Shown here one piece after another: positions 35,057-42,822 of a stretch of 57,166 bases of DNA. The notes beneath the pieces are model-generated. The model worked only from the letters and a program-made list of their open reading frames with translations, was not told the DNA's origin and ran no database searches. Every line of letters begins with the position of its first letter. Positions within the stretch are counted from its first letter, which is position 1. A program made the translations under genes and the position numbers. This DNA is from Sphingobium terrigena (GTDB taxonomy: Bacteria > Pseudomonadota > Alphaproteobacteria > Sphingomonadales > Sphingomonadaceae): contig NZ_QVRA01000026.1 in the NCBI RefSeq assembly GCF_003591655.1, positions 1 to 57,166 of the forward strand, given 5' to 3'.

Positions 35057-37661
35057 AGTCATTGCCGAGTATCAACTGCTCTCCGCGCCTCGGTTCGACG
35101 CAGAGAATCTCGACGCGCGGCTATTCGATTCAGCAATCGGCCAACGCGCTTTCTGGAATCACGTCGCGCTGCATCTCGTTCGCGGACTTGGTGCGACTGC
35201 AGAACTGCGCATCGCCCATTTGGAGCGAACCGAGATTTCGCTGCGGCTCTATGCCAGCGCCGATATTGCGGCGCTGGCGCAGATCGAGCAAGCAGAAGCA
35301 ATGCTGCCGCCGGGCTTTCGGTGGCGCAAGGTTGAGCCTGACACGACAATCGACGCAATGTCGCTACGTATCGCTCGGGTGGTGCGTCGGCTCGAATTTG
35401 TTGATCTGCCAGTGCCATCGCCTGATATCCAGCGCCGGTCTGCAGAGGGCGAAACCCCTATCTTCGACATGATCCCTGTCGGTGACGGGCTGCGCTTTCT
35501 ACCGCGGCTCGACACCGACTTTTCTGAACTGCTGACCGAGCGCTTCTGCCTGCCCTTGCCAGGCCCGCTTGACGAGCATCGTCCGCGCGCGAAAAGCCTG
35601 TTCCAGGCGGTCCAGGGCGGCTCGCCATTGGTCATTTCGGTCGCGCTCCACCCAGTCGATCCGTTCGAGCATGAGGAAAACCAGATTAAGGCGCTCGGCT
35701 GGAAGCGCTTTCTCGATCAGTTTGTCGGGCATCTGGTCAGTGCGGGTTTCGCCAGTGTCCAGTCGCTGCGCTCCGCTTATGACCGGTTTTCGTTGCCGCG
35801 CGGACATTTGTGCCGCGCATCCATCCGGGTCGGCGGCACCAATCATGGCGCGGTGATCGGGTTGGCGAATGTCGTTGCATCGCAATTTGGCGGCTTCCAA
35901 GGTTTCCAAGTCGTCCAGCCGCGTCGATCGATCGCTGGAATAGCGCTTGCCGATGCCGATATCGACAGCCCGGCAGCGTGGTCGGACGCGCAGCGTGAAA
36001 GGCAATATGAACGACTTGCCAGCGATATGCGCGAAGCCGGGGTGAGCGCTGAAGACGCCGCCGAAGCCTTTGATTTCCTGCTGCGGCTGCCGCATTTGTT
36101 CACCTTAGAGGAAGCGCATGACTTGGTCCGCTTGCCTTTCGCGGATGATGAGGGGTTGCCGGGCTTTGAGACGGAGCCGGTGCCGCCGTTCACCGTGCCG
36201 AGCATTGCGTTTCTGCCTGCCGCTGGCGCTGACGGCGCGGTTGCGCCACCACCTGCCGACAAGCTCCGGCTCGGCATGGTGCAGCGTCCGGGTGCGCCCT
36301 TGTCCCGTGACGACCAGCCGCTGGCCAACACCGCGTGGCACGCCATCAATCCGACTGATCTGACCAAACACGCTTTGATCGTCGGCAGTACCGGATCGGG
36401 CAAGACTACTGCGACGATGTTCCTTGTGCGCGAACTGATCCGGCTGCGCGTGCCGTTTCTCGTCATTGAGCCCGTCAAAACCGAATATTTCGGCCGGTTG
36501 GAGAACGTCATTCCCAAAATCCGACGGCGCAACTTCGAAGGTGCACCCACCGGAGGTCCCGGCAAGGATTTCCTCGCTTTCGATCCGCTGCGCGTCCCCA
36601 AGGGCATCAGCATCGCGCGCCACGCTTCTTATCTGAAGTCCTGCTTCGAAGCGGCGTTCCCGATGGAACCGGTGACCGCGATGCTGGTCGAGAAGGGGCT
36701 GATCGAATATTATACTGGGATGCGTAAAGACGGCTGTTGCGGCTTTGGCAAATTCGATCGCGGCGGGCCCCATATGGGGTCGATCCGCGCTGATGGCGCC
36801 ATCTTCCCCTCTTACGCCTCTTTCAAAGCCTTCATTACCGGGCCGTTCGTCGATCGGGAATTTTCAGCGCCGGCTGTCGGGCAGAGCCGCGCTCATGAAA
36901 TGCGTGACATTTTCCGGCGCCGCTTCGAAAATCTGTCACTGGGCATCCTGGGTACCAGTTTCGAGCTTGCCGACGCTGCCTATCGCCACTTTTATCGCAA
37001 GAACGGCAATCGTCCCGATCCCGCCTATTACGACCTGCTCGCGCGCGACCTGCTTACTTGGCCAACCGTCGTCGAGCTCGATGCAGTGCCGGACGCCGAC
37101 CAGAAAGCGCTCGCGATGGCGTTTCTGATGACATATATTTTCGAGTATCGGCAAGCGGAGGATTTGCTAGCGCGCGAAACCGGGCAACCTCTTGCCGAAG
37201 TCCTGCGGCATTTGCTCATTATTGAAGAAGCGCATCGACTTTTGGCCAATCAAGCGACGGCAAGCCGTGGCGCCGAGCAAGTCGGCGAAGGCGCGCGCGG
37301 CAAGTCGGTTGGCCTGTTTGTCGACATGCTGGCCGAGATCCGTGCCTTTGGGCAGGGACTGGCGATCGTCGAGCAAATTCCATCCAAAATTGTCCCGGAG
37401 GCGGTCAAGAACACTAGCCTCAAGATCATGCTGCGTCTGGCGGCCAAGGATGATCGCGACTCCCTAGGGGCGGCGATGAACTTTACCGAAGCCCAGAAGC
37501 GCTACGTGACCTTGCTCAAGGTCGACAAACCGCGCGATACTATTCCAGGGCGCGTCAATTTCGTGCTATTTGAGGAGGGGCTGGAACAGCCGTTGTTGCT
37601 GCATTTGCCGCTATCAGGCACCTCCGGACCCGAGGCCCGGCCGTTTGACGAATTCTTTTAG
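35031..37661 (+). CDS. HerA/DUF87-type P-loop ATPase
   Basis: An 876-residue ATPase of the HerA/FtsK superfamily. The N-terminal 400 residues are of unknown fold. The ATPase core begins KHALIVGSTGSGKTTATMF (Walker A, 452-460), continues PFLVIEPVKTEYF and has Walker B LLIIEEAHRLL near 727-737, followed by GKSVGLFVDMLAEIRAFGQGLAIVEQIPSKI and NTSLKIMLRLAAKDDRD, typical of HerA helicases. Such enzymes form hexamers that move DNA or, in secretion-like machines, protein. No nuclease domain (NurA, Sir2, DUF4297) is next to it, which separates it from known HerA defence pairs. It overlaps the membrane protein gene by 26 bases. Confidence 0.9.
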   Translation: MTTLTKSSEVIAEYQLLSAPRFDAENLDARLFDSAIGQRAFWNHVALHLVRGLGATAELRIAHLERTEISLRLYASADIAALAQIEQAEAMLPPGFRWRKVEPDTTIDAMSLRIARVVRRLEFVDLPVPSPDIQRRSAEGETPIFDMIPVGDGLRFLPRLDTDFSELLTERFCLPLPGPLDEHRPRAKSLFQAVQGGSPLVISVALHPVDPFEHEENQIKALGWKRFLDQFVGHLVSAGFASVQSLRSAYDRFSLPRGHLCRASIRVGGTNHGAVIGLANVVASQFGGFQGFQVVQPRRSIAGIALADADIDSPAAWSDAQRERQYERLASDMREAGVSAEDAAEAFDFLLRLPHLFTLEEAHDLVRLPFADDEGLPGFETEPVPPFTVPSIAFLPAAGADGAVAPPPADKLRLGMVQRPGAPLSRDDQPLANTAWHAINPTDLTKHALIVGSTGSGKTTATMFLVRELIRLRVPFLVIEPVKTEYFGRLENVIPKIRRRNFEGAPTGGPGKDFLAFDPLRVPKGISIARHASYLKSCFEAAFPMEPVTAMLVEKGLIEYYTGMRKDGCCGFGKFDRGGPHMGSIRADGAIFPSYASFKAFITGPFVDREFSAPAVGQSRAHEMRDIFRRRFENLSLGILGTSFELADAAYRHFYRKNGNRPDPAYYDLLARDLLTWPTVVELDAVPDADQKALAMAFLMTYIFEYRQAEDLLARETGQPLAEVLRHLLIIEEAHRLLANQATASRGAEQVGEGARGKSVGLFVDMLAEIRAFGQGLAIVEQIPSKIVPEAVKNTSLKIMLRLAAKDDRDSLGAAMNFTEAQKRYVTLLKVDKPRDTIPGRVNFVLFEEGLEQPLLLHLPLSGTSGPEARPFDEFF

Positions 37662-37675
37662 AAAGGATGGGGCGC

Positions 37676-38254
37676 ATGCCTGAGTTTCAAGAAATGCCCG
37701 AGCCGCCTGCGTCCGCACCCGAGGCCAGCATCGAAACACCAGCCGAAGCACCGCCGGAAACCGCTGAAGCTGCCCCCGAGGCTCCGTTTGAAACGTCGGT
37801 AGATCTCGCAAGCGAAAGAGATCCCGAACCCGAAAGCTGGGATCCGCCCGAAAGCGAGCCGATCGATAGCAGGTTTGTCGCCGCCGAACAGAGCGCGGCG
37901 GGTGATGCCAGCAATTGGTGGGAAAATAGCGGCGAAACCAGCGCCGACTTCAACGCGGCGGCATCGGCTGAAGCACCGGTCGAGACCGGCGAGGTTGGAA
38001 GCGACGGTGGCGGTTCGCCTGAAACGGTGAGCGAGGCGTTCAATGCCGCGGCTGCCGAGGCACCGCTGGAAGTAGGCGATGCGGGCACAGCAGGCAGCGA
38101 GAGTGGCGGTGACAGCGTATCGCCGGAAACGGTGACCGAAACCTTTAATGCCGCGGCGGCCGAAGCACCCGAGCAACCTGATGCCCCGCCTGAAGCTAAT
38201 CATGAACGCAGCGACTGGCTCCCCCCTCCGGCGCTGCGGGGGCCGGCGCCGTAA
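37676..38254 (+). CDS. Acidic Pro/Ala/Glu-rich repeat protein, first part (frame breaks at a C6 run)
   Basis: Starts MPEFQEMPEP at 37,676, nine bases after AAAGG and 14 after the ATPase stop. The 192 residues are low in complexity: Glu/Pro/Ala, hardly any Lys. Three degenerate repeats with the core FNAAAxAEAP occur (about 98-110, 120-137, 150-167), the last two preceded by SPETV. The zero frame ends soon after CTCCCCCCT at 38,219-38,227. In the -1 frame the sequence continues open to 38,598 with a helical domain and a hydrophobic end, so the full-length product is probably one protein of about 307 residues made after a frameshift, or the gene carries a one-base deletion. Confidence 0.7.
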   Translation: MPEFQEMPEPPASAPEASIETPAEAPPETAEAAPEAPFETSVDLASERDPEPESWDPPESEPIDSRFVAAEQSAAGDASNWWENSGETSADFNAAASAEAPVETGEVGSDGGGSPETVSEAFNAAAAEAPLEVGDAGTAGSESGGDSVSPETVTETFNAAAAEAPEQPDAPPEANHERSDWLPPPALRGPAP

Positions 38255-38598
38255 CCGGCAGCACCGAGGCGAGCAGCGAGGCAGCGCTGTTTGCTCAGGC
38301 GGTCGAGCAGGATGAACGGCGTCGCGCGCAGATGGAAATGCATGACCATGCCGCGGACATAATCAAGGACGGTCTGGAAGCGCAGGCTGAGGGCCAAGTT
38401 TGCGACATGAAGCTTGATGCGCTGGAACTGAGCCTCCATCCGCCAGAGCTGATTCACACCGCGACCGAAACCAGCGTGGAGGCCCAGTGTGACCCGATTA
38501 TCCGCGTGGACAATTACATGGATAAATTCTCTGCGCTGACCTTGGGCGCCTCAATGCTGACGGTTTACGGCATCAGCAAAATAATCAAACGGTCGTGA
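38206..38598 (+). pseudogene. Second part of the acidic repeat protein (-1 frame continuation)
   Basis: The -1 frame is open from 38,206 and reads AALFAQAVEQDERRRAQMEM, then DHAADIIKDGLEAQAEGQVCDMKLDALELSL and a hydrophobic end YMDKFSALTLGASMLTVYGISKIIKRS. An internal ATG at 38,332 has no ribosome site, so an independent gene is less likely than a continuation of the upstream frame. The C-terminal hydrophobic stretch could be a tail anchor. Listed as pseudogene only because the frame is broken on paper; a programmed slip at the C run is possible. Confidence 0.55.
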
Positions 38599-38759
38599 GC
38601 GCATCGAGACTGGAGTGATCCGCACTTTCTTATGCTTGGCTGCTCACCGAACAGTCCCCAAGGGCAAAGACTATCCAACTTCCGGGCATAGATCGCCGCT
38701 CATGAAAACCGAGATGGAGACATCATCGAATAATCGACCTTGCCGTTTGCTGTGCGATC

Positions 38760-39260
38760 TCAATGGATCGCCGCAGCACGGCGATAGCAGTTGCCGAAAG
38801 CGCAGAGGCCGAGCTCGATCGTCGAATAGGCGTGGCTGACAGCTTCCCCGATGCGCGAGGGCTTGCCGATTGATCCCCCCATCCAAGCGAAAGCCGAGCG
38901 GACGTAGATCGCGGCGCGATCGGGCCTCTGCTTGCCGATGCGGTCCGAGCGGACATGGGCGGTGAAGCTACCTTCGCCAAACGCGGCGTCAAAATCCGCA
39001 CGCAGGACCGCGGCCTTGGCTGCGGGGAGATTCCCGAAGATTATACCGTGGACGCTGTAACCGACCTTTGCCAGTGCTGGCAACTCGCGCCAGACTGCGT
39101 CGAGATCGGCGCCGTCCGCCGGCAGCATGAACGCTGCGAGGCGCGCGGTCCGCCCCTCCGGAAAGAGCTGGAGATCACCAACCGAAACGCGCTGCATCGA
39201 AAGCGACAGTTGCGGCGTCGCCGATTGACTATCGGGAATGAATTTCTGATTCTCGAGCAT
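38760..39260 (-). CDS. Small soluble protein of unknown function
   Basis: The 166 residues start MLENQKFIPDSQSATPQLSL at an ATG with an excellent ribosome site (GGAGG, seven bases away). A likely beta/alpha domain follows (VGDLQLFPEGRTARLAAFMLP, KVGYSVHGIIFGNLPAAKAAVL). I recognise no family and see no signal peptide. It is the last gene of the minus-strand block C and converges on the acidic repeat gene, 160 bases away. Confidence 0.7.
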   Translation of the reverse strand: MLENQKFIPDSQSATPQLSLSMQRVSVGDLQLFPEGRTARLAAFMLPADGADLDAVWRELPALAKVGYSVHGIIFGNLPAAKAAVLRADFDAAFGEGSFTAHVRSDRIGKQRPDRAAIYVRSAFAWMGGSIGKPSRIGEAVSHAYSTIELGLCAFGNCYRRAAAIH

Positions 39261-39352
39261 AGTCAAACCTCCGATCCGACAAATGCCGAATTTTGGTAAA
39301 TAGGTGGTTAATAAGTCGCTGAAGAAACATTCGGTTTCTCGACTTGTCCCAT

Positions 39353-41677
39353 TTACGCACCGGGCTGTGGACGCTCGGTTCTTGAAGGCTGTGAATCGGG
39401 TCCTTGTTCGCCATTCACGAGCCTGGAACTATCCGCTGACGGGTCCGGATCGGCATCTTTCGGCGACGGCGACGCCTCGGACGCGACGGGCTCTGCGGTC
39501 GGTTGGCGCTCGGGCTCATCCGCGGGCGGTTCGCCTTCCGGTTCAGGGAAAAGGTCGCTTGGCACCGAACCGTTGGCGGCGGTCGGCCGGGGGCTCTCGT
39601 CCGGTTCAAACGGCTGGGCATCCTTGGCATTGGATGTCTCGGTGGCAGCGTCGTCGGTGGGCTTGTTATTGGAACACTCCTCCTCCCCCTTCGCCGGCGA
39701 GGGCATCCGGTCGCCACGATCGGCGCGACGCTTGCGCGCTGCCTCGCGGCGGGTTTGCTGCTGAATCTCGGCGATCCGCGCCTCCATTTCCGCTCGGGCG
39801 AGCGCGCGCGCGGCTTCGCTCAGCGCTTCGCCCATCTCGGCCAGCGCCTCGGTCGCGTGCTCCTGCGCCTCGCGTTCGATCTGGCTCTTACGCGAGCGAT
39901 GGTCGCGTTCGGCCGCACGCACCGCCTCTGCTTCGCGCCGCTCGCGATCGCGGATTTCGCGCTCGGCCCTATCGCGCGCGAAATAGGCTTCACGCCGCGT
40001 CTCGGGCGGATTGGCAAAGGGATCGCCGCCACCCGCCTGGTCGACATAGGCGCCCAGGTAAGCGAGGAAGGTGTCGGCGAAGCGGCGATTGAACCGGAAC
40101 CAGTGGAAGTCGCCGCCCGTCTCCCATGGGATCGCGCCGGCTGGCGGCGGCGAGGCGGCCTGATTCAGCATGCCCGGCTCGTCAGCCGCTTTGTCCTCGT
40201 CGGTACGGCGGCGGTGCAGGCGGCGGCGGGCGACGGCGTCCATCGCCAGGCGGAACGGGAACAGGCGCGGCAGCCGGTATTCGACCACCGGGCTGAACCA
40301 GCGGTCGAAGCTGCGAAGGAACAGCAGGATCGTAGCGCGCTCGACCTCGGCCGCGTCGAGCCTGCCGGGCACGACGAAATAGAGGCTGCCGCCATAGTCG
40401 ATCATCAGCCGGTTGAGATCGCCCTGAAACTGATGCTCGATCGCGGCCGTCAGCCGTGCGCGCTCGGCGGCGATGTCGTCGATTCGCTGCCCCCGCCTGC
40501 GCTTGTCGCCGCGCATCAGGCCAATGATCAACAGGGTCAGGTCGACCAGCAGCGCGATAACAAGCGGGATGAAGTCGCCCGGCTGCATCGGTGAGGGCTT
40601 GGCACCGGGCAGGACCGCGGTCAGGCGCAGCGGCGTGAGCAGGCGCGAGATCGCCTCGGTCGTCGCCCGCGCGCCGGTGAACACGTCCTGGCGCGGCATC
40701 CCCACCCGGGGCAGACTTTGGAGGATGTCGGCGAGCCGGCGGTACTGCTGGGCGCTGCCCGCATGCAGGCACAGCACCTCGGTTCCCGGTGCGCGACTGT
40801 CGCCCGGTTCGCTGCCGACTGCGGTGAAGGGTATAGCGCGCTGGCGCACTTCGGGAACCAGTCCGCGCAGTTGATCGCTCGACGTGTCCGCTCCTGAGGC
40901 CGCCTGGGCGAGCAAAGCCTGCGCATCTTGGTACCGGCCGGCGGCCTGCGCGGCCTTCGCCGCAGACAGCGCAGGCGCGATCTGCTCGTTCGCAGCCTGC
41001 GCGAAGGCGTCGATCCGTTCCGAGATGCCCTTGGCCTCCTGCGCCTCCTCGGCGCGCATCCGTGTGATAGGGCCATAGCTACTGCCCGAGGGGTTACTGC
41101 AACTGCCGCCCTCGCGCTCTTCCTTCTGCGACAAGTCGCTGAAATAGGCCGAGGTCAGCATCGCTGACCGTTTGGCAGAGGTGATCCGTTGATCGGCATT
41201 GGTCACCGCCCGCTGGATCAGCTCGAAATCCTCACGGGTACGCGACTTCGTCTGCTCCTCGGCCTGCAGCAGTTCCCACCAGAACGCGAAAGAGAACGAC
41301 ACTGAGACGCCGAAGGTGATCAGGTAAATGCCGATCCACGCCCCGCGTGTGACGAGTTCGCGGAAGCTGGAGATGCCTTCCTGCGCGTCGAAAGCAGCCT
41401 CGATTGCGTAGACCATCACCACGATGAAGGCGAAAGTGAACAGCAGGATCAGGAACAGCAGGAACAGCCATTCCCAGCCATCGAGGATGCGACCCGACAG
41501 GAAATAGTTGATCAACCCCTTAGCCGTGCCCAGCCAGGCGAGCCCCAGCATGCAACGGAACAGTGCCGCCGCCGGGCCGGCGGTGGCCTGCATGAAATAG
41601 TCGATCGGGGCCATCAGCACCCGCTTGATGCCGGTGCTGGTCGGGCGGGAGGAGATGCCAGCGGTGTTATCGATCAT
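39353..41677 (-). CDS. Large membrane protein with charged coiled coil and acidic tail
   Basis: The 774 residues start at 41,677 (MIDNTAGISS), 11 bases inside the upstream gene. Three transmembrane helices lie near the N-terminus (about 25-45, 58-85, 105-130), one more at about 350-372 (FIPLVIALLVDLTLLIIGLM). Between them is a helical, Ala-rich periplasmic or cytoplasmic part with Cys residues; a basic Arg/Glu coiled coil spans about 590-690 and the last 90 residues are Pro/Glu/Asp rich. Motor or scaffold proteins have such layouts, but I see no family signature and do not assign one. Confidence 0.8.
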   Translation of the reverse strand: MIDNTAGISSRPTSTGIKRVLMAPIDYFMQATAGPAAALFRCMLGLAWLGTAKGLINYFLSGRILDGWEWLFLLFLILLFTFAFIVVMVYAIEAAFDAQEGISSFRELVTRGAWIGIYLITFGVSVSFSFAFWWELLQAEEQTKSRTREDFELIQRAVTNADQRITSAKRSAMLTSAYFSDLSQKEEREGGSCSNPSGSSYGPITRMRAEEAQEAKGISERIDAFAQAANEQIAPALSAAKAAQAAGRYQDAQALLAQAASGADTSSDQLRGLVPEVRQRAIPFTAVGSEPGDSRAPGTEVLCLHAGSAQQYRRLADILQSLPRVGMPRQDVFTGARATTEAISRLLTPLRLTAVLPGAKPSPMQPGDFIPLVIALLVDLTLLIIGLMRGDKRRRGQRIDDIAAERARLTAAIEHQFQGDLNRLMIDYGGSLYFVVPGRLDAAEVERATILLFLRSFDRWFSPVVEYRLPRLFPFRLAMDAVARRRLHRRRTDEDKAADEPGMLNQAASPPPAGAIPWETGGDFHWFRFNRRFADTFLAYLGAYVDQAGGGDPFANPPETRREAYFARDRAEREIRDRERREAEAVRAAERDHRSRKSQIEREAQEHATEALAEMGEALSEAARALARAEMEARIAEIQQQTRREAARKRRADRGDRMPSPAKGEEECSNNKPTDDAATETSNAKDAQPFEPDESPRPTAANGSVPSDLFPEPEGEPPADEPERQPTAEPVASEASPSPKDADPDPSADSSRLVNGEQGPDSQPSRTERPQPGA

Positions 41678-42821
41678 CGTGAGGCGGGTCCTGCGTGTTT
41701 TCGCCGTCCGTGTCGGCCTGCGCTTGTACTTCCGGGGGTGGCAGGGCCAGAGCTGGCGCATCCGGCTCGGCCGGCGCCAGCGGCGGCGGCGGAACGGGCA
41801 CCGGATGGCTTGCGACCGGCGGCGGCGCCTCGGCCGCAGGCGGCCGGCGGGGAAGGCTGAACAGTAAGATCCCGAACTGTAAGAGCGCAGCGATCACTAT
41901 GGCGATGATCTCGAACTTGCCGAATGCCGCGCCGAAGCGGACCTCGCCTTGCGGCACCAAGGCATCGGCGCGCGGCGCGTCGGCGGCGGCGAGCGCTTGC
42001 TTTTCCAGTCGCGCAAGTGCGGCGGCCGCGTCCTGGATGGCCTGCGCCAACTGCGGATTGGCGCAAGCGGTGGAGGTTTGCGCGATCGTATCGCGAAACG
42101 GCGTGCCACTGCCAAAACGCTGGCTGTCGTCGACCAGCGAATTCGCGTTGCGGCGGATTTCCGCCGTGGCAGCCCGGATCGCCTCGCGTCCGTCCTCGGC
42201 CGCTTCGGGATCGGCCAGCACAGCCAGCGCAGCCCTGATTTGGTCGGCGTTCTGCTGCGTGCCTTGCGTAAGCGCTGCATAGCGTTCGGCGGCATCGCTC
42301 AGCAGGCCCACTTGCGGCCCCGCTCCCCGCCCGGCCCGCGCGCAGGTCCCGCCGGCGCTCTCCGCGCGCGCGGCAAGATCGTCGGCGTCGCGCGACAGCC
42401 GGTTCAACGCGTTCACCGCCGCCTCCACCGTCATGTCCAGCGCAGCCTGCCGCGGCGCTAGGCGGTCGCTGACGCGCTGGTCGAGCTCCACCCGCGCCGC
42501 CGCTTCGCCGCCGATTGCGTGCCACCACCCGACGCTGGCTACGGCCACCGCGATGGTCGCCAGCACCCCCAGGAAACCCAGCCAGGCTTTGCGCAACGTC
42601 GCATTATCCGCCGGCAGCGTGTCCGAAGACACCACCGTCGCCAGTGCAAACTGCTGCGCCGCGACAATCACCACGGCAATGGCGATCGCCGGAAAAGCGC
42701 CCAGATTGAGGAACAGCAGCCCCGTTACCACGGTGACCAGCAGGATGATCAGCAGCGCACCGAGCAGCAGCACGCGCTGCACATCGCCGCCGGCTAACAG
42801 GCGCCTGAACAGTCTAGTCAT
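41667..42821 (-). CDS. Membrane protein with Ala-rich helical domain and Pro-rich tail
   Basis: The 384 residues have two or three helices at the start (about 14-65, then WLGFLGVLATIAVAVASVGWWHAI at 85-110), a soluble helical domain to about 295 and a further helix at about 305-327 (FEIIAIVIAALLQFGILLFSL), then a Pro/Ala tail. The layout parallels the next gene (N-terminal helices, helical domain, single later helix, acidic/Pro tail), so the two may be diverged paralogues or complex partners. Start is one base after the stop of the PBP-like gene (TAAGATG). Confidence 0.8.
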   Translation of the reverse strand: MTRLFRRLLAGGDVQRVLLLGALLIILLVTVVTGLLFLNLGAFPAIAIAVVIVAAQQFALATVVSSDTLPADNATLRKAWLGFLGVLATIAVAVASVGWWHAIGGEAAARVELDQRVSDRLAPRQAALDMTVEAAVNALNRLSRDADDLAARAESAGGTCARAGRGAGPQVGLLSDAAERYAALTQGTQQNADQIRAALAVLADPEAAEDGREAIRAATAEIRRNANSLVDDSQRFGSGTPFRDTIAQTSTACANPQLAQAIQDAAAALARLEKQALAAADAPRADALVPQGEVRFGAAFGKFEIIAIVIAALLQFGILLFSLPRRPPAAEAPPPVASHPVPVPPPPLAPAEPDAPALALPPPEVQAQADTDGENTQDPPHDDR

Positions 42822-42822
42822 C

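Noticed and set aside
39304..40594. Two plus-strand frames (262 and 363 codons) opposite the 774-residue membrane protein
   Set aside because: The minus-strand gene fits its operon by overlaps and has coherent helices and coiled coil; the plus frames are Arg/Ala-rich shadows.
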